Assembly: GCF_029633915.1 (NCBI RefSeq)
Contig: NZ_CP091092.1
Location: 1,054,001 to 1,118,000, forward strand
Direction of reading: 5' to 3'
Length of the DNA: 64,000 nucleotides
From: Methanomicrobium antiquum
GTDB lineage: Archaea > Halobacteriota > Methanomicrobia > Methanomicrobiales > Methanomicrobiaceae
Shown here: positions 1 through 9,616 of the stretch, in pieces
Layout of the letters: each line of letters opens with the position of its first letter
Numbering within the stretch: the first letter of the stretch is position 1
Position numbers and translations under genes: made by a program
The notes under the pieces: generated by a model
The model's input: only the letters and a program-made list of their open reading frames with translations
Database searches by the model: none
Told to the model about the DNA's origin: nothing

Positions 1-553
1 TAAAGAAATTCGTCTGTGATTCATTTGAGTACACTCTGGCAAAACGGTAAAGAGAATTGTTGAGGACGACAACGATGAGGCTGTACTTTGATTTCTTCTC
101 TTTAATTCTCAGATGGACTTTGCCCCAGTCACATTACGCACGATATCCGGATTCATAATCCTGGCCAATACAGATGTCCTTGAAGACGTTATTCTGTTTC
201 CATTTTCGTACTTCGCGCTTTACCGTTGAGTAGCTGATCTCTGTGCCATTGTACCTGAGTATCAGATATATCTGGTGTGCATTCAGTCGCTGTTTTTTAG
301 GCCTTTTCTGATTTTCTTCAAGATATGTATGTATTTTATTGACGACATCATCTGAAAGAGCTGATTTGGTTCTTTGTAGATTTCGAGTTGTAGGAAGGAT
401 CTCTTCGGCATTGCCGTTCTGGCAATCTTCTATTCTGTTCAGATATTTTGTAACGGTATTTCGAGAAATGCCCATGATATCTGCTACTTTTCTGTAAGAT
501 CCTGTTTCCTGATACAGCTGACGAATACGGTCAACATCTTCCATTGTTTTCAC
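1..553 (-). pseudogene. istA: IS21-family transposase IstA, interrupted by a nonsense codon and cut by the window edge
   Basis: The first 139 residues match the N-terminal part of IS21 transposases: a helix-turn-helix (GSYRKVADIMGISRNTVTKYL, about residues 18-38) followed by a second HTH-like region with YSTVKREVRKW. After GYRA the frame meets TAA (134-136 on the plus strand). It then continues without interruption to the window edge as CDWGKVHLRIKEKKS and a typical RNase H-fold core, in which DWG carries the first catalytic Asp. IstA proteins usually read GYRAQ-VDWG here, so TAA looks like a CAA codon that mutated. The gene is therefore a pseudogene unless the stop is suppressed. It reads away from the IS end at about 667, as expected for IS21. 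The rest of istA and any istB lie outside the window. Confidence 0.85.
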
Positions 554-605
554 CTCCGTGAGTATGTTGTTAAAGGCAGTTTCAGTTACTGCCGGTGTTA
601 CTGAG

Positions 606-667
606 GTGGATCAATTCTTAGTGAGCGTTTTCGTGAAAAGTGGATCAATTTTTAATGAGCGTTTACA
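606..667 (-). repeat. IS21-type terminal end with two internal direct repeats
   Basis: Two near-identical copies of GTGGATCAATTyTTArTGAG begin at 606 and 640, 34 bp apart. The outer one ends in GTTTACA (661-667), which on the minus strand is TGTAAAC. IS21 elements carry multiple terminal repeats of this kind and start with TG. This marks the transposase-proximal end of the element whose istA occupies the start of the window. The other end is not in the window, so target duplications cannot be checked. Confidence 0.75.
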
Positions 668-850
668 ATTTTTGAAAATGTTACCAAAAATAGCATCATT
701 CTGGGCTTAAATTCTAAATGACTTTGGCATTATAAAAATAAAATTGATGTTTTGCATGCAAATATGCCTCAACTGTCAAATTCAATAACGATTATTTTTG
801 ATATTTTTGGGAATAATGCACTTCAAAAGACCAAGTGGCAAAGTCAGGTT
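668..850. repeat. Dispersed ~183-bp repeat, copy 1 (truncated by the IS21 end)
   Basis: This stretch matches 46630-46812 over its whole length with only four base differences seen by eye and no gaps. It contains an imperfect 11-bp inverted repeat (TGACTTTGGCA at 719-729 and TGGCAAAGTCA at 836-846). There is no convincing reading frame; a 69-codon run through it is AT-rich and has no family features. Its left boundary coincides with the end of the IS21 element, so the original repeat probably extended further left and was cut by that insertion. It may be a MITE-like non-autonomous element. Confidence 0.75.
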
Positions 851-949
851 AAAAAAATTCAAACTATTATTTTTGGTATGATTAAAGTCAGAATTAAAAA
901 AGCTAAAATTAATACAATTAGAAATTATTTTTTTAAAATTACCGGAAAA

Positions 950-1477
950 TTACTTTTGTGATGAATTTTTTCTTTTTAATACTCTGATTAAAACTGCATT
1001 TACTACAGGATCGCCTACAACAAAATATCTTTTAATAACTTGTCCATAAATTTCGACAACATCATTAACAGATGCATCTTCTGTTGGAGTGGTAAACATC
1101 TTCACTGAGATTTCTCCTGTTTTATCTGCAATAAGATACTGAGGTCTGTTTAATGACTTGAACAGAACTCTTTCAACAACTCCTTCAATTCTAACGATTT
1201 TGCCGACCATTGAAGGATTGATGTTTCTTATTTTTGTGTCATTTGCTTCGGCTTCATAAATCGGTGCCAGTACAGTGTATTGATCCTGGCTCATATAATT
1301 AAGAATGAGTGGAATTACGAACATTAACGCTACAAAGACCATTCCCATTAAAAAAAAGCCCCAGTCTCCACTTAACAAAAGATAGAAGACCATTGATAAT
1401 GCAATCATTCCAACAACTATAATGTTAATTATTGAAATTCTGACATTTTTACCTTTAATTTTCATTTTAAAAATCAC
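950..1477 (-). CDS. Membrane-anchored OB-fold (nucleic-acid-binding-like) protein
   Basis: The 175-residue protein has two hydrophobic segments at about residues 14-34 and 38-60, then a soluble domain of about 100 residues. That domain (IRNINPSMVGKIVRIEGVV, LIADKTGEISVKMF, VNDVVEIYGQVIKR) has the strand pattern and the G-x-V-x-x-V signature of an OB fold of the tRNA-anticodon/RPA type. The start could be this ATG or the next one at residue 5. It lies 13 bp downstream of fdhC on the same strand, so the two are probably cotranscribed. Its function is unknown; binding of nucleic acid is only a fold-based suggestion. Confidence 0.65.
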   Translation of the reverse strand: MIFKMKIKGKNVRISIINIIVVGMIALSMVFYLLLSGDWGFFLMGMVFVALMFVIPLILNYMSQDQYTVLAPIYEAEANDTKIRNINPSMVGKIVRIEGVVERVLFKSLNRPQYLIADKTGEISVKMFTTPTEDASVNDVVEIYGQVIKRYFVVGDPVVNAVLIRVLKRKNSSQK

Positions 1478-1490
1478 AAAAAATAGATGT

Positions 1491-2360
1491 TTATTTGTTC
1501 TCTATAATTTCCTGCCTGAATGAATAGTAATAAAGAACACCAACAAAGATCATTCCACCTACTATGTTACCAATAGTGACGACAATGATGTTTTGTGTCC
1601 ACATTGTAACCCAGGTAAGATTTGCAACTTTTGTTCCAAGAACTGCCAGCTGATCCGCTGACAGGAATGGGGCTGTAAATAAACCTGCAGGAATAAAGAA
1701 CATGTTTGCAACACAGTGCTCAAATCCTGATGCAACGAAAGCCATGATTGGGAACCATATTCCAACAATCTTTCCTATTGCATCATCTGCACAAATACCA
1801 AGAAGAATTGCAAGGTTAACTAACCAGTTACAACAAATTGCTTTGAGGAAACATGACCAGGTTGCCATAAGTCCTACATAACTTGTTTTTCCGGCTGCTA
1901 TACTTACTGCTGTCATACCAAATGATGTAACTGTTGCTGCACCTGTTGCAGACCATGAAAGATAAGGTCCGTATGCAACAAAGTATGCAAATACAATCGA
2001 ACCAATAAGGTTCCCTATGTATACCCATAGCCACAAATTCAATACAGATGCCCAACTCGTTTTGTGAATCATTGCCGCCATCGGGGCAAACATTGCATCA
2101 CCGGTGAATAATTCTGCACCAGTTAATACAATGATAATAAGTCCGACAGGGAACACTGCTCCCAGAACAAGTTTTGCCATACCGCCTCCGAGGGCATCCG
2201 CAACTCCTGTTGAACAAACAGTTGCAAGTGCGGCACCCATAGCAATATATGCTCCTGCCATAAATCCTCTGAGAAGCATGTTCCATGCCGGAAGTCCACA
2301 TTTGCCCTTACCGGCAAGTCCTACCTTTGCAATTATAACTGCTGGGGGATGAAATACCAT
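1491..2360 (-). CDS. fdhC: Formate/nitrite-family transporter, probable formate channel
   Basis: The 289-residue polytopic protein has the FNT family layout of six membrane helices, with FNT motifs such as MLLRGFMAGAYIAMG near the N terminus, LTGAELFTGDAM around residue 80, and GNLIGS. FNT proteins form pentameric channels; in methanogens FdhC supplies formate to formate dehydrogenase. No fdhA or fdhB is present in the window, so the substrate (formate, nitrite or another small anion) is inferred from the host type. A purine-rich RBS (TTAGGAGGT on the coding strand) sits just before the ATG and supports this start. The OB-fold gene follows closely and is likely in the same transcript. Confidence 0.85.
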   Translation of the reverse strand: MVFHPPAVIIAKVGLAGKGKCGLPAWNMLLRGFMAGAYIAMGAALATVCSTGVADALGGGMAKLVLGAVFPVGLIIIVLTGAELFTGDAMFAPMAAMIHKTSWASVLNLWLWVYIGNLIGSIVFAYFVAYGPYLSWSATGAATVTSFGMTAVSIAAGKTSYVGLMATWSCFLKAICCNWLVNLAILLGICADDAIGKIVGIWFPIMAFVASGFEHCVANMFFIPAGLFTAPFLSADQLAVLGTKVANLTWVTMWTQNIIVVTIGNIVGGMIFVGVLYYYSFRQEIIENK

Positions 2361-3492
2361 TTTTACCTCCTAATTAATTAAGACAAATACTATGTTGATT
2401 TGTCTGATTAAACAAATACATACGTCTAATTTACACTGACAAACTGTATTAAACCGGATTTAAATTCAGGATATATAATCCCGCAGACTGCACCTTCTTT
2501 CAATTTTTAAAATTCAGGCACATTCTGAAAATTTAAATCCAGGTCACTTAATCCATCTGACCACTTTATGGATTTAAGTTATTATCAGCAATTCAAATTG
2601 CGATAAAACACTATTTAAGGTTATTCTATTGATATCTGATATAACAGATATTTGAGAGATGATGAAAATTTTATAAATCTTTTTTTTAGAGAGTATATAT
2701 TAACAAACATCCAAAATTAATTTGATTTGAAATATATTTTTTTAGACACGCACTTTTAAGAAAAAAGCCTGATGGTCTGATTTTAAAAATTAAACTAAAT
2801 TAAGGGCATAAAAAAATATCATATATCTCTTTTGTCAACTCAATTATTTATTTGAAAAATAATTGCCAAATGATTGCTTCATAACTCTTTTGGTTAATTT
2901 TTTTTAAAAAAAAGAATTATATTAGATATATTAATTAAATTCGGCTAAAATAGTCATTTTTTATTTTTTTGATCAAATTAATGGTTTTGCAAATTAGTTA
3001 GTCTCTTTTGATCATCTATTGAGATTGGATGACGCGCATAACGAATTTGTTTAGATTACTTTCTAATTTTTTAAATTTAAAATCATTTGTTCACTCACAA
3101 AAAAGAAAAAGATCTTTAAAGATTTATTTTTAAGACTATCTAAAATTCTTTAAACAGTAAAATTTGAATCCGGTTAAAAAAATTCTGATTTATCTAATTA
3201 GAATCAGAATAAATTTTAAAATAATCTAAATAAAAATTTCTGTGAGAGATCAGTTTTTTAAAAAAAGATCTCTGCCCGGTAGTTAAACCTTTTTTCATAG
3301 ATACAATAATTAGCTATATCAATACGTAAATCTGAGGTAATTTTTTTTTGGAAAAACAGATTTGTTAGAGAAAATAGTATATGCTTTAACTCATTAAATT
3401 AACATGATTCACCTAAAAACAGATCTATCTGATTATAAAAATTATTGATTTTAGATCCTTGTAAAAATTTTTATAATTTAAATTAGATCTCT
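2361..3492. other. 1.1-kb intergenic region without a gene
   Basis: This very AT-rich stretch lies between the divergent fdhC and chemoreceptor genes. No reading frame of useful length, tRNA or rRNA is visible. It contains many oligo-A/T tracts and a small inverted repeat (ATTCTGATT/AATCAGAAT) near 3182-3210. Promoters for both flanking genes must lie at its ends. Its length is unusual for this gene-dense genome. Confidence 0.6.
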
Positions 3493-3513
3493 TTGGAAAA
3501 AGGACGTATTAAA

Positions 3514-6500
3514 ATGATAAACAATGAATTTGGTGAAACAGTCAGAAATTTTATTGCTGACAAAAAAAAGCCCATAATTAATCCACAGGCTTATAATGAT
3601 GAAGAAAGAGAATATGCAGAATTAATCAGACTCCTGATGACGGAGATTCAAAAGATTGACTCTGAAAGAGAAAATGACATTAAAGAGGCACAAAGACTTC
3701 AGAAACGTGCCGAAGCATTCTTAAAAGACAATCCTCAGGGAATTACTGTTTTAGCGGCTGATAAGCACAGGCTGGATTTAAACAAGGAGTATGAACGCAT
3801 CTGGCGTGGCAGTTATGATGAATTAATGGCCAAAAAGCTCTATGACTTTGATATAACAATCACCGGCGGAGACGATTTCTATGCATCATATGAAACCAAG
3901 AAAAAAGCAGTTTCGGATATGGAGATTCGCTGGCCTGATGGTGATGTTAGTTACCTGAGACTTTTCCAGACGCCAATTCTTGATGATAACGGAGAAATTG
4001 ATGTTAATTACTACATCTATCAGGACTTAACCGAGGATACTGTAAAACTAAAAGAGATTCAGAAATTAGAACAGCAGTCTGATTCCATAGTCCAGGAAAA
4101 TCCAATGCCTATTGTCCTTTGGAATCTGGATCTTTCAATCAGAAAATCTAACAAAGCCTTCTTTGATCTCTCAGGATATTCTGAAAATGAAACACAGAGT
4201 CTAACTGCAAATGACTTTAATTATCTGGCACAATCCGGGCGGTCTCTTGGCCAGACGATTGAAGCAAAAGCCGCAAGCCATGGAGAGGCAACAATTGAAT
4301 TCCCATCAGGAATTAAAACTCTTGAAAGATATAATATCCCCTTGTTTGACGTTAATGGGGAATTAGACTGTATTTTAACTGTTTATAATGACATAACCAA
4401 ATTAAGGGAAGAAATTAATAATTCTGAAAAACTTCAGAAGCGTGCCGAAGCATTCTTAAAAGACAATCCTCAGGGAATTACTGTTTTAGCGCCTGACAAG
4501 CACAGGCTTGATTTAAACAAAGAGTATGAACGCATCTGGCGTGGCAGTTATGAAGAATTGATGGCCAAAAAGCTCTATGACTTTGACATAACCATCACCG
4601 GCGGAGATGATTTCTATGCATCATATGAAACCAGGAAGAGAGCAGTTTCAGATATGGAGATCAGATGGGAAGACGGCGATGTAAGTTATCTGAGACTTTT
4701 CCAGACACCGATTCTTGATGAAAACGGAGAAATTGATGTCAACTACTATATCTATCAGGATCTTACTGAACAGACAAAGGAACTAAAAGAAATTAAGAAA
4801 CTTCAAAAACGTGCTGATACTTTCTTACAGGACAATCCTCAGGGAATTACTGTTTTGGCGCCAGACAAGCACAGACTGGATTTGAATAAGGAATATGAAA
4901 ATATCTGGCGTGGCAGTTATGAAGAATTGATGGCCAAAAAGCTCTATGACTTCGATATTGACGTCACAGGTGATGATTTCTATGCATCATATGAAACCAA
5001 GAAGAGAGCAGTTTCAGATATGGAGATCAGATGGCCTGATAAAACAAAGTCATACCTGAGACTTTTCCAGACGCCGATTCTTGATGAAAACGGAGAAATT
5101 GATGTTAATTATTATATCTATCAGGACAGGACCCCTGAAGTAACACAAAGCCTCTATATGGACAAAGAAGTAGAGAAAGTTGCATCTGATCTTGAAGCAA
5201 TTGCGGCAGGAAGGCCACAGGACATAAAGCTTGATGTGGGCGAAGCAGATAAATACACAAAAGAAATACGTGAGAAATTTGTGGAAATTACATCCTCAAT
5301 AGGATCTGTAGGCAATACACTTCAGGATTTAATAACTGATATCGATACACTTGTTCAGGCAGGACAAAACGGTGATCTCGGTGTAAAAGCTGAAAGTATA
5401 AAGTATCAGGGTGTTTACACAGAACTTGTTGATAACCTCAACAATCTTATGAATGCAGTTGCAACACCTCTGAATGAAGCAATGAAATTGTCCAATCAGT
5501 ATGCAGAAGGCAACTTTACTGCGAGATTCTCAAATGATATCATAGTGAAAGGAGACTTTGATAAGTTCAGAAATGAGCTTAATAATATCGGAATAAGTGT
5601 ATCTGAAAATCTTAAAGTAGCAAATGAAGTAACAAAACAGGTTGCTGTTAATTCATCCGAAGTCACCCGTGGAACAGATGAGGTCGCAAAAGCGGCTGAG
5701 AGTGTTGCATTTACAAGCCAGAAAGCGGCTGATTTAACCAAAGAACTGTTTGAAAGCATTGATGAGATAAATCATCAGATATCAGATCTCTCTGCATCCA
5801 ATGAAGAGATTGCAAGTACTTCACAAGAAGTTTATAATGCGGCAAATCATGTTGTTGATATCGGAAAGAATGCTCAGGTCTTAGGAAATGATGCAAACAA
5901 GAAGATGAACAACGTAGAAAAGATTGCAAGTGAAAGTGTTGTCAGCATTAATGAGCTGACTGAAAAGATAAAAGAAGTTAGTAATGTTGTCAGAATGATC
6001 AACGCAATTGCCGGCCAGATTAATCTCTTAGCACTCAATGCCGCAATAGAAGCCGCACGTGCAGGTGAGCATGGAAGAGGATTTGCAGTTGTTGCAGGAG
6101 AAGTTAAAAACTTAGCCGCAGAAGCAAGATCTGCAACAGAGTCAATAGACAACGTTGTGTCAATGGTTCAGGTAAGCAGTGAAAAGACAGCCGCTGCCAT
6201 AACATCAGCCAGCAATGAAATAGTTGATGGTGTCGAAAGTGTAAACAAGACAATTGATGCATTAAATACCATCATTACGAATGCAGGACAGGTCTCAAAC
6301 GATATTGGCGAAATTACAAAGGCAATTGAGGACCAGGCTAATATCTCAAACAACGTTGTACGCTCTGCAGAGAATGGAACGCAAAAAACCAGGGATGTTC
6401 AGAAAGAAACAGAGGAGCTTGCGGCACTTGCAGAAGAAGCCAGTGCATCTGTTGAGGAGATTGGAAGTGCAATTCACGAAGTTGGCGAACTTGTAAAGAA

Positions 6501-6534
6501 GCTGGAGGATGCAAATTCCAGGTTCAAATACTGA
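3514..6534 (+). CDS. Soluble methyl-accepting chemotaxis protein with four PAS domains
   Basis: The protein has about 1006 residues and no transmembrane segment, so it is probably a cytoplasmic receptor. From the N terminus there is a short helical lead, then PAS domains at about residues 65-185, 190-300, 307-425 and 430-545. A HAMP-like linker follows, then an MCP signalling domain from about 680, whose hairpin tip reads INLLALNAAIEAARAGEHGR near residue 830-850. PAS domains 1, 3 and 4 are nearly identical at protein and DNA level, a recent duplication; PAS 2 is divergent. I prefer ATG 3514, preceded by AAGGACG at a normal distance; an in-frame TTG exists 7 codons upstream. cheW follows 21 bp later, so receptor and coupling protein form an operon. 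The ligand is unknown. Confidence 0.9.
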   Translation: MINNEFGETVRNFIADKKKPIINPQAYNDEEREYAELIRLLMTEIQKIDSERENDIKEAQRLQKRAEAFLKDNPQGITVLAADKHRLDLNKEYERIWRGSYDELMAKKLYDFDITITGGDDFYASYETKKKAVSDMEIRWPDGDVSYLRLFQTPILDDNGEIDVNYYIYQDLTEDTVKLKEIQKLEQQSDSIVQENPMPIVLWNLDLSIRKSNKAFFDLSGYSENETQSLTANDFNYLAQSGRSLGQTIEAKAASHGEATIEFPSGIKTLERYNIPLFDVNGELDCILTVYNDITKLREEINNSEKLQKRAEAFLKDNPQGITVLAPDKHRLDLNKEYERIWRGSYEELMAKKLYDFDITITGGDDFYASYETRKRAVSDMEIRWEDGDVSYLRLFQTPILDENGEIDVNYYIYQDLTEQTKELKEIKKLQKRADTFLQDNPQGITVLAPDKHRLDLNKEYENIWRGSYEELMAKKLYDFDIDVTGDDFYASYETKKRAVSDMEIRWPDKTKSYLRLFQTPILDENGEIDVNYYIYQDRTPEVTQSLYMDKEVEKVASDLEAIAAGRPQDIKLDVGEADKYTKEIREKFVEITSSIGSVGNTLQDLITDIDTLVQAGQNGDLGVKAESIKYQGVYTELVDNLNNLMNAVATPLNEAMKLSNQYAEGNFTARFSNDIIVKGDFDKFRNELNNIGISVSENLKVANEVTKQVAVNSSEVTRGTDEVAKAAESVAFTSQKAADLTKELFESIDEINHQISDLSASNEEIASTSQEVYNAANHVVDIGKNAQVLGNDANKKMNNVEKIASESVVSINELTEKIKEVSNVVRMINAIAGQINLLALNAAIEAARAGEHGRGFAVVAGEVKNLAAEARSATESIDNVVSMVQVSSEKTAAAITSASNEIVDGVESVNKTIDALNTIITNAGQVSNDIGEITKAIEDQANISNNVVRSAENGTQKTRDVQKETEELAALAEEASASVEEIGSAIHEVGELVKKLEDANSRFKY
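3700..5135 (+). repeat. Three near-identical PAS-coding repeats inside the chemoreceptor gene
   Basis: DNA blocks at about 3706-4041, 4431-4766 and 4801-5130 share long identical runs, for example the stretch coding for LQKRAEAFLKDNPQGITVLA and the stretch coding for DVNYYIYQD. The third block lacks one or two codons (ITITGGDD versus IDVTGDD). The first and second blocks are separated by a divergent PAS domain, while the second and third are directly adjacent. This indicates recent intragenic duplication or ongoing gene conversion. Confidence 0.9.
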
Positions 6535-6555
6535 ACAGCAAAGGATGTATGACTT

Positions 6556-7008
6556 ATGATTGATGTTGTTCAGTTTGATATATCAGGGGTTCATTATGCC
6601 CTTGATATCCAGATTGCAAGAGAAATTGTTGAGATGATGCCCATCACGCCTGTCCCGAGAGCACCTGCTCACATTGCAGGAATTATAAATCTTAGGGGAG
6701 AGATTACAAATATTTTAAATTTAAACTACCTGATGGGTCTTCCAACAGACAATAGTGTAGAAAACAAAAAGATAATTGTTCTTGCGCCTGATGCTGCACA
6801 AGGCTCTAATGTTGGTTTAATTGTTGATGATGTCCACAGCGTATTACGAATCTCGGAAGAAGATATTGATCAGATAGATGAAGCTCTCTCAAAAGAGGCC
6901 TATGTAAAAGGCATTATCAAAATTAAAAAAGAAGATTCCAATGATGAAGAAAATCTGGTAATCTGGATCGATATCGGAAAAATAATTTCTGAAAACCTCT
7001 CAGAATAA
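6556..7008 (+). CDS. cheW: Chemotaxis coupling protein CheW
   Basis: This is a 150-residue single CheW domain, the size expected for the family. It begins VQFDISGVHYALDIQIAREIVE and contains the conserved core PRAPAHIAGIINLRGEI, followed by a conserved ILNLNYLMGLP strand and GLIVDDVHSVL. CheW bridges chemoreceptors and the CheA histidine kinase at the receptor array. It follows the multi-PAS chemoreceptor by 21 bp, so this pair is a dedicated receptor-adaptor operon; cheA and cheY are not in the window. The 28-residue C-terminal region is rich in acidic residues. Confidence 0.93.
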   Translation: MIDVVQFDISGVHYALDIQIAREIVEMMPITPVPRAPAHIAGIINLRGEITNILNLNYLMGLPTDNSVENKKIIVLAPDAAQGSNVGLIVDDVHSVLRISEEDIDQIDEALSKEAYVKGIIKIKKEDSNDEENLVIWIDIGKIISENLSE

Positions 7009-7017
7009 CAAAAAAAA

Positions 7018-7034
7018 TATCATTTTTTTTAATT
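7018..7034 (+). terminator. Possible T-tract terminator after cheW
   Basis: An eight-T run (7023-7030) lies about 15 nt after the cheW stop in an otherwise A-rich context. Archaeal RNA polymerase can terminate at such T tracts without a hairpin. The sequence is generally T-rich, so this is only a plausible site. Confidence 0.35.
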
Positions 7035-7135
7035 TTATAATGAAAAGTAAAAAAAATTTTAAAAATTACATATTTTCAAAAAAAACTTAGAAGAATACCG
7101 ATAAATAATTAGTATTGAAAGTTTAATTTTTTAAA

Positions 7136-8965
7136 ATGTTGCCACAGGATGAAAAAGCTTCTTCTTTTAAAAAGATGATGCTTCTCGGTATAGTTGTTGG
7201 AATAATATCCGGTGTTGGAGCACTTCTCTTCTTTTGGGGACTGGAATATGGCACCCGTTTTGTGATGGATATTCTAATAGGCTATAATTATCCTGTTGAG
7301 GGACAATCAATAGAGAGCATTTCAAATTGGTCTCCTCCTCCTTTTATCTGGCTTATTCTTCCGGTAATATGTACAGGAGCTTTTTTATCAGGTCTTCTGG
7401 TTTATAAATTTGCACCGGAAGCAGAAGGGCATGGTACAGATGCGGCAATAGAAGCATTTCATGGCGATGGCAAAATCAGATGGAGAGTTCCTGTAATAAA
7501 GGCAATAGCTTCAATTCTTACAATTTCAACAGGAGGAAGTGCCGGAAGAGAAGGACCGACTGCACAAATATCAGCCGGATTTGGGTCTATAGCTGCGGAT
7601 GCTTTAAAATTATCCCCCAGAGAAAGAAGGATAGCTCTTGCTACAGGTATAGGAGCAGGTATTGGAACAATATTCAAAGCACCTCTTGGAGGAGCTATTC
7701 TTGCGGCAGAAATATTATATACCTGAGATTTTGAAGCAGATGTCGTTATGCCATCTTTTTTGGCATCAATAATAGGATATTCAATATTTGGATTTTTTGA
7801 GGGTTATAATCCAATATTTGGAACAGCAGATATTACATGGGAAATTGTTCAGATACCATTATTTTTATTATTGGGCGTTTCTTCTGCATTTGTTGGTCTT
7901 TTGTATATTAAATCATTTTATGGAGCAAGAAAAATTTTTTCAGACTTTTTTGAGAAAAATAATTTACCTAAATACCTAAAGCCTGTTTCAGGAGCATTTT
8001 TTATAGCAATCTTTGTTTTGATTTTAGCTCACCTGTCTCCTTATACAATGTTAGCAGCGCTTGGAAGTCTTGGAACAGGTTATGGTTTTATTCAACTTGC
8101 CATATATAATATGCTTCCACTAACAGTTCTTATAATACTTCCTTTTGCCAAAATTCTCACTACATCTCTTACAATAGGTTCTGGAGGAAGCGGTGGTGTT
8201 TTTGCACCCGGACTTGCAATAGGAGGAGCCGCCGGAGGTGCATTAGGGATGATTTTGCATAATCTGATTCCAAATTTTGTTCCTTTGGCATCTGTTCCTG
8301 CATTTGTTATAGTTGGGATGATTGCCCTGTTTGGAGGAATTGCAAATGCTCCAATATCTGTTATGATAATGGTAGTGGAGATGACGAGCGATTTTTCACT
8401 TCTGGTCCCGGCAATGGGTGCAGTTGCAGTATCCTGTCTTATCACCGGAGAAAACACTATCTTTAGAAAACAGGTTAAAACAAAAGCTCAGTCTTCTGCC
8501 CACAGAGGAGAATATCAGATTGAGATACTTGAGGAAATAACCGCAGGAAGTGCGATGAAAAAATTCAGTGACTTAATTTATTTAAGTCCAAAAGATCCCT
8601 GTCAAATTGTATTTTCTACAATTGACAGAACAAGACACACCGGTTTTCCTGTGATTGATAATGGTCAGCTTGTAGGCATAGTAACACACAGGGACATACA
8701 ACCACATAAAGAGGATAATCTTTTAATCAGTGATATAATGAATACCTCGGTTTATACATTAAATACAGACTCAAATCTTGAAGAAGCGCTCTCTATTATG
8801 ATAGAAAACGAGATTCACCATATACCTGTTGTTGATAACAATGATCCAAAAATTCTATTAGGATTTATAACATCTACAGACATCATGCGTTCATATACAA
8901 AGAAAATGACACTTGATTATAAATCTGTTAGTAATAAATATTTAAAAGAAAATTTGAAATTTTAA
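7136..8965 (+). pseudogene. ClC-type chloride channel/antiporter with C-terminal CBS pair, split by an in-frame TGA
   Basis: The two reading segments (7136-7726 and from 7727 onward) are in the same frame and together make one ClC protein of about 609 residues. The first part carries the conserved STGGSAGREGPTAQIS selectivity signature. The second has GSGGSGGVFAPGLAIGGAAG, then two CBS domains (about residues 460-590). The break is TGA at 7724-7726 in LGGAILAAEILYT-stop-DFEADVVMPSF, where ClC proteins normally have Arg (LYRRDFE type). A single CGA or AGA to TGA change explains it. Intact ClC proteins exchange Cl- and H+ or conduct Cl- across the membrane. The downstream part could restart at ATG 7748, but each half lacks part of the pore. 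A sequencing error cannot be excluded. Confidence 0.85.
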
Positions 8966-9052
8966 GCATTATTTTTTAGACTTTTTTGATATATTGCATA
9001 ATTTCTAATTGTACAGATTTTTTATGCGGATAATGACTAGTTATATAGATAT

Positions 9053-9493
9053 ATGGTAAAGACAGCCGGAGTTAAAAAAGGAGATATTGTATCAATTCAT
9101 TTTACAAGCAGGACTCTGGAAGGAGAATTATTTGAGACATCAAAAAACGAAGAGCCACTAAAAATTAAGATCGGAGACGGAAAAATTAATCCGGCATTTG
9201 AAGAGGCTCTCACAGGAATGACTGTTGGTGAAAAAACAGAAATAATTCTTCCTGCTGAAAAAGCATATGGTGAATACAAAAAGCGTCTTATATTTAAGAT
9301 GAGAAAATCCGGACTGAATCTCTTGTGTGATCCAAATCCCGGAGACATTGTGTCAATAAAACTTCCAACAGGACAAAAATCTCTTGTCAGTGTAGTAGAA
9401 ATTACTAAAAAATCAATAAAGGTTGATGCAAATCATCCAATGGCAGGAAAAGACTTGAAATATGAACTTGAGCTTTTGGAGATTCAGGAATAA
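9053..9493 (+). CDS. FKBP-type peptidyl-prolyl isomerase, SlyD-like
   Basis: The 146-residue protein starts with an FKBP half-domain (GDIVSIHFTSRTLEGELFETS, then GKINPAFEEALTGMTVGEKTEI and PAEKAYGEY). An inserted flap domain follows, ending in LKYELELLEI, the typical last FKBP strand. The family catalyses cis-trans isomerisation of prolyl bonds and acts as a chaperone in the cytoplasm. Archaeal short FKBPs are 140-160 residues, so it is full length. It lacks the His-rich metal-binding tail of bacterial SlyD. It is monocistronic, between the broken channel gene and the convergent uvrB. Confidence 0.85.
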   Translation: MVKTAGVKKGDIVSIHFTSRTLEGELFETSKNEEPLKIKIGDGKINPAFEEALTGMTVGEKTEIILPAEKAYGEYKKRLIFKMRKSGLNLLCDPNPGDIVSIKLPTGQKSLVSVVEITKKSIKVDANHPMAGKDLKYELELLEIQE

Positions 9494-9616
9494 CAAATTT
9501 CATGTATATAAAAAACATATAGTTGTAAATTTCAGCATAAAAATGTTAAAATCAGAATAGAATGCCTGATAAGACATTTTCATATGATAAAATTAAAATC
9601 AATTCAAGGAAATTAA

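Noticed and set aside
752-961. 69-codon reading frame through the ~183-bp repeat
   Set aside because: It has AT-driven composition, no family similarity and no ribosome site, and the near-identical second repeat copy gives no reason to see it as a gene.
7724-7726. TGA as selenocysteine or other recoded codon in the ClC gene
   Set aside because: The equivalent residue is Arg in the family, no selenocysteine insertion element was noticed, and other genes here use TGA as a normal stop.
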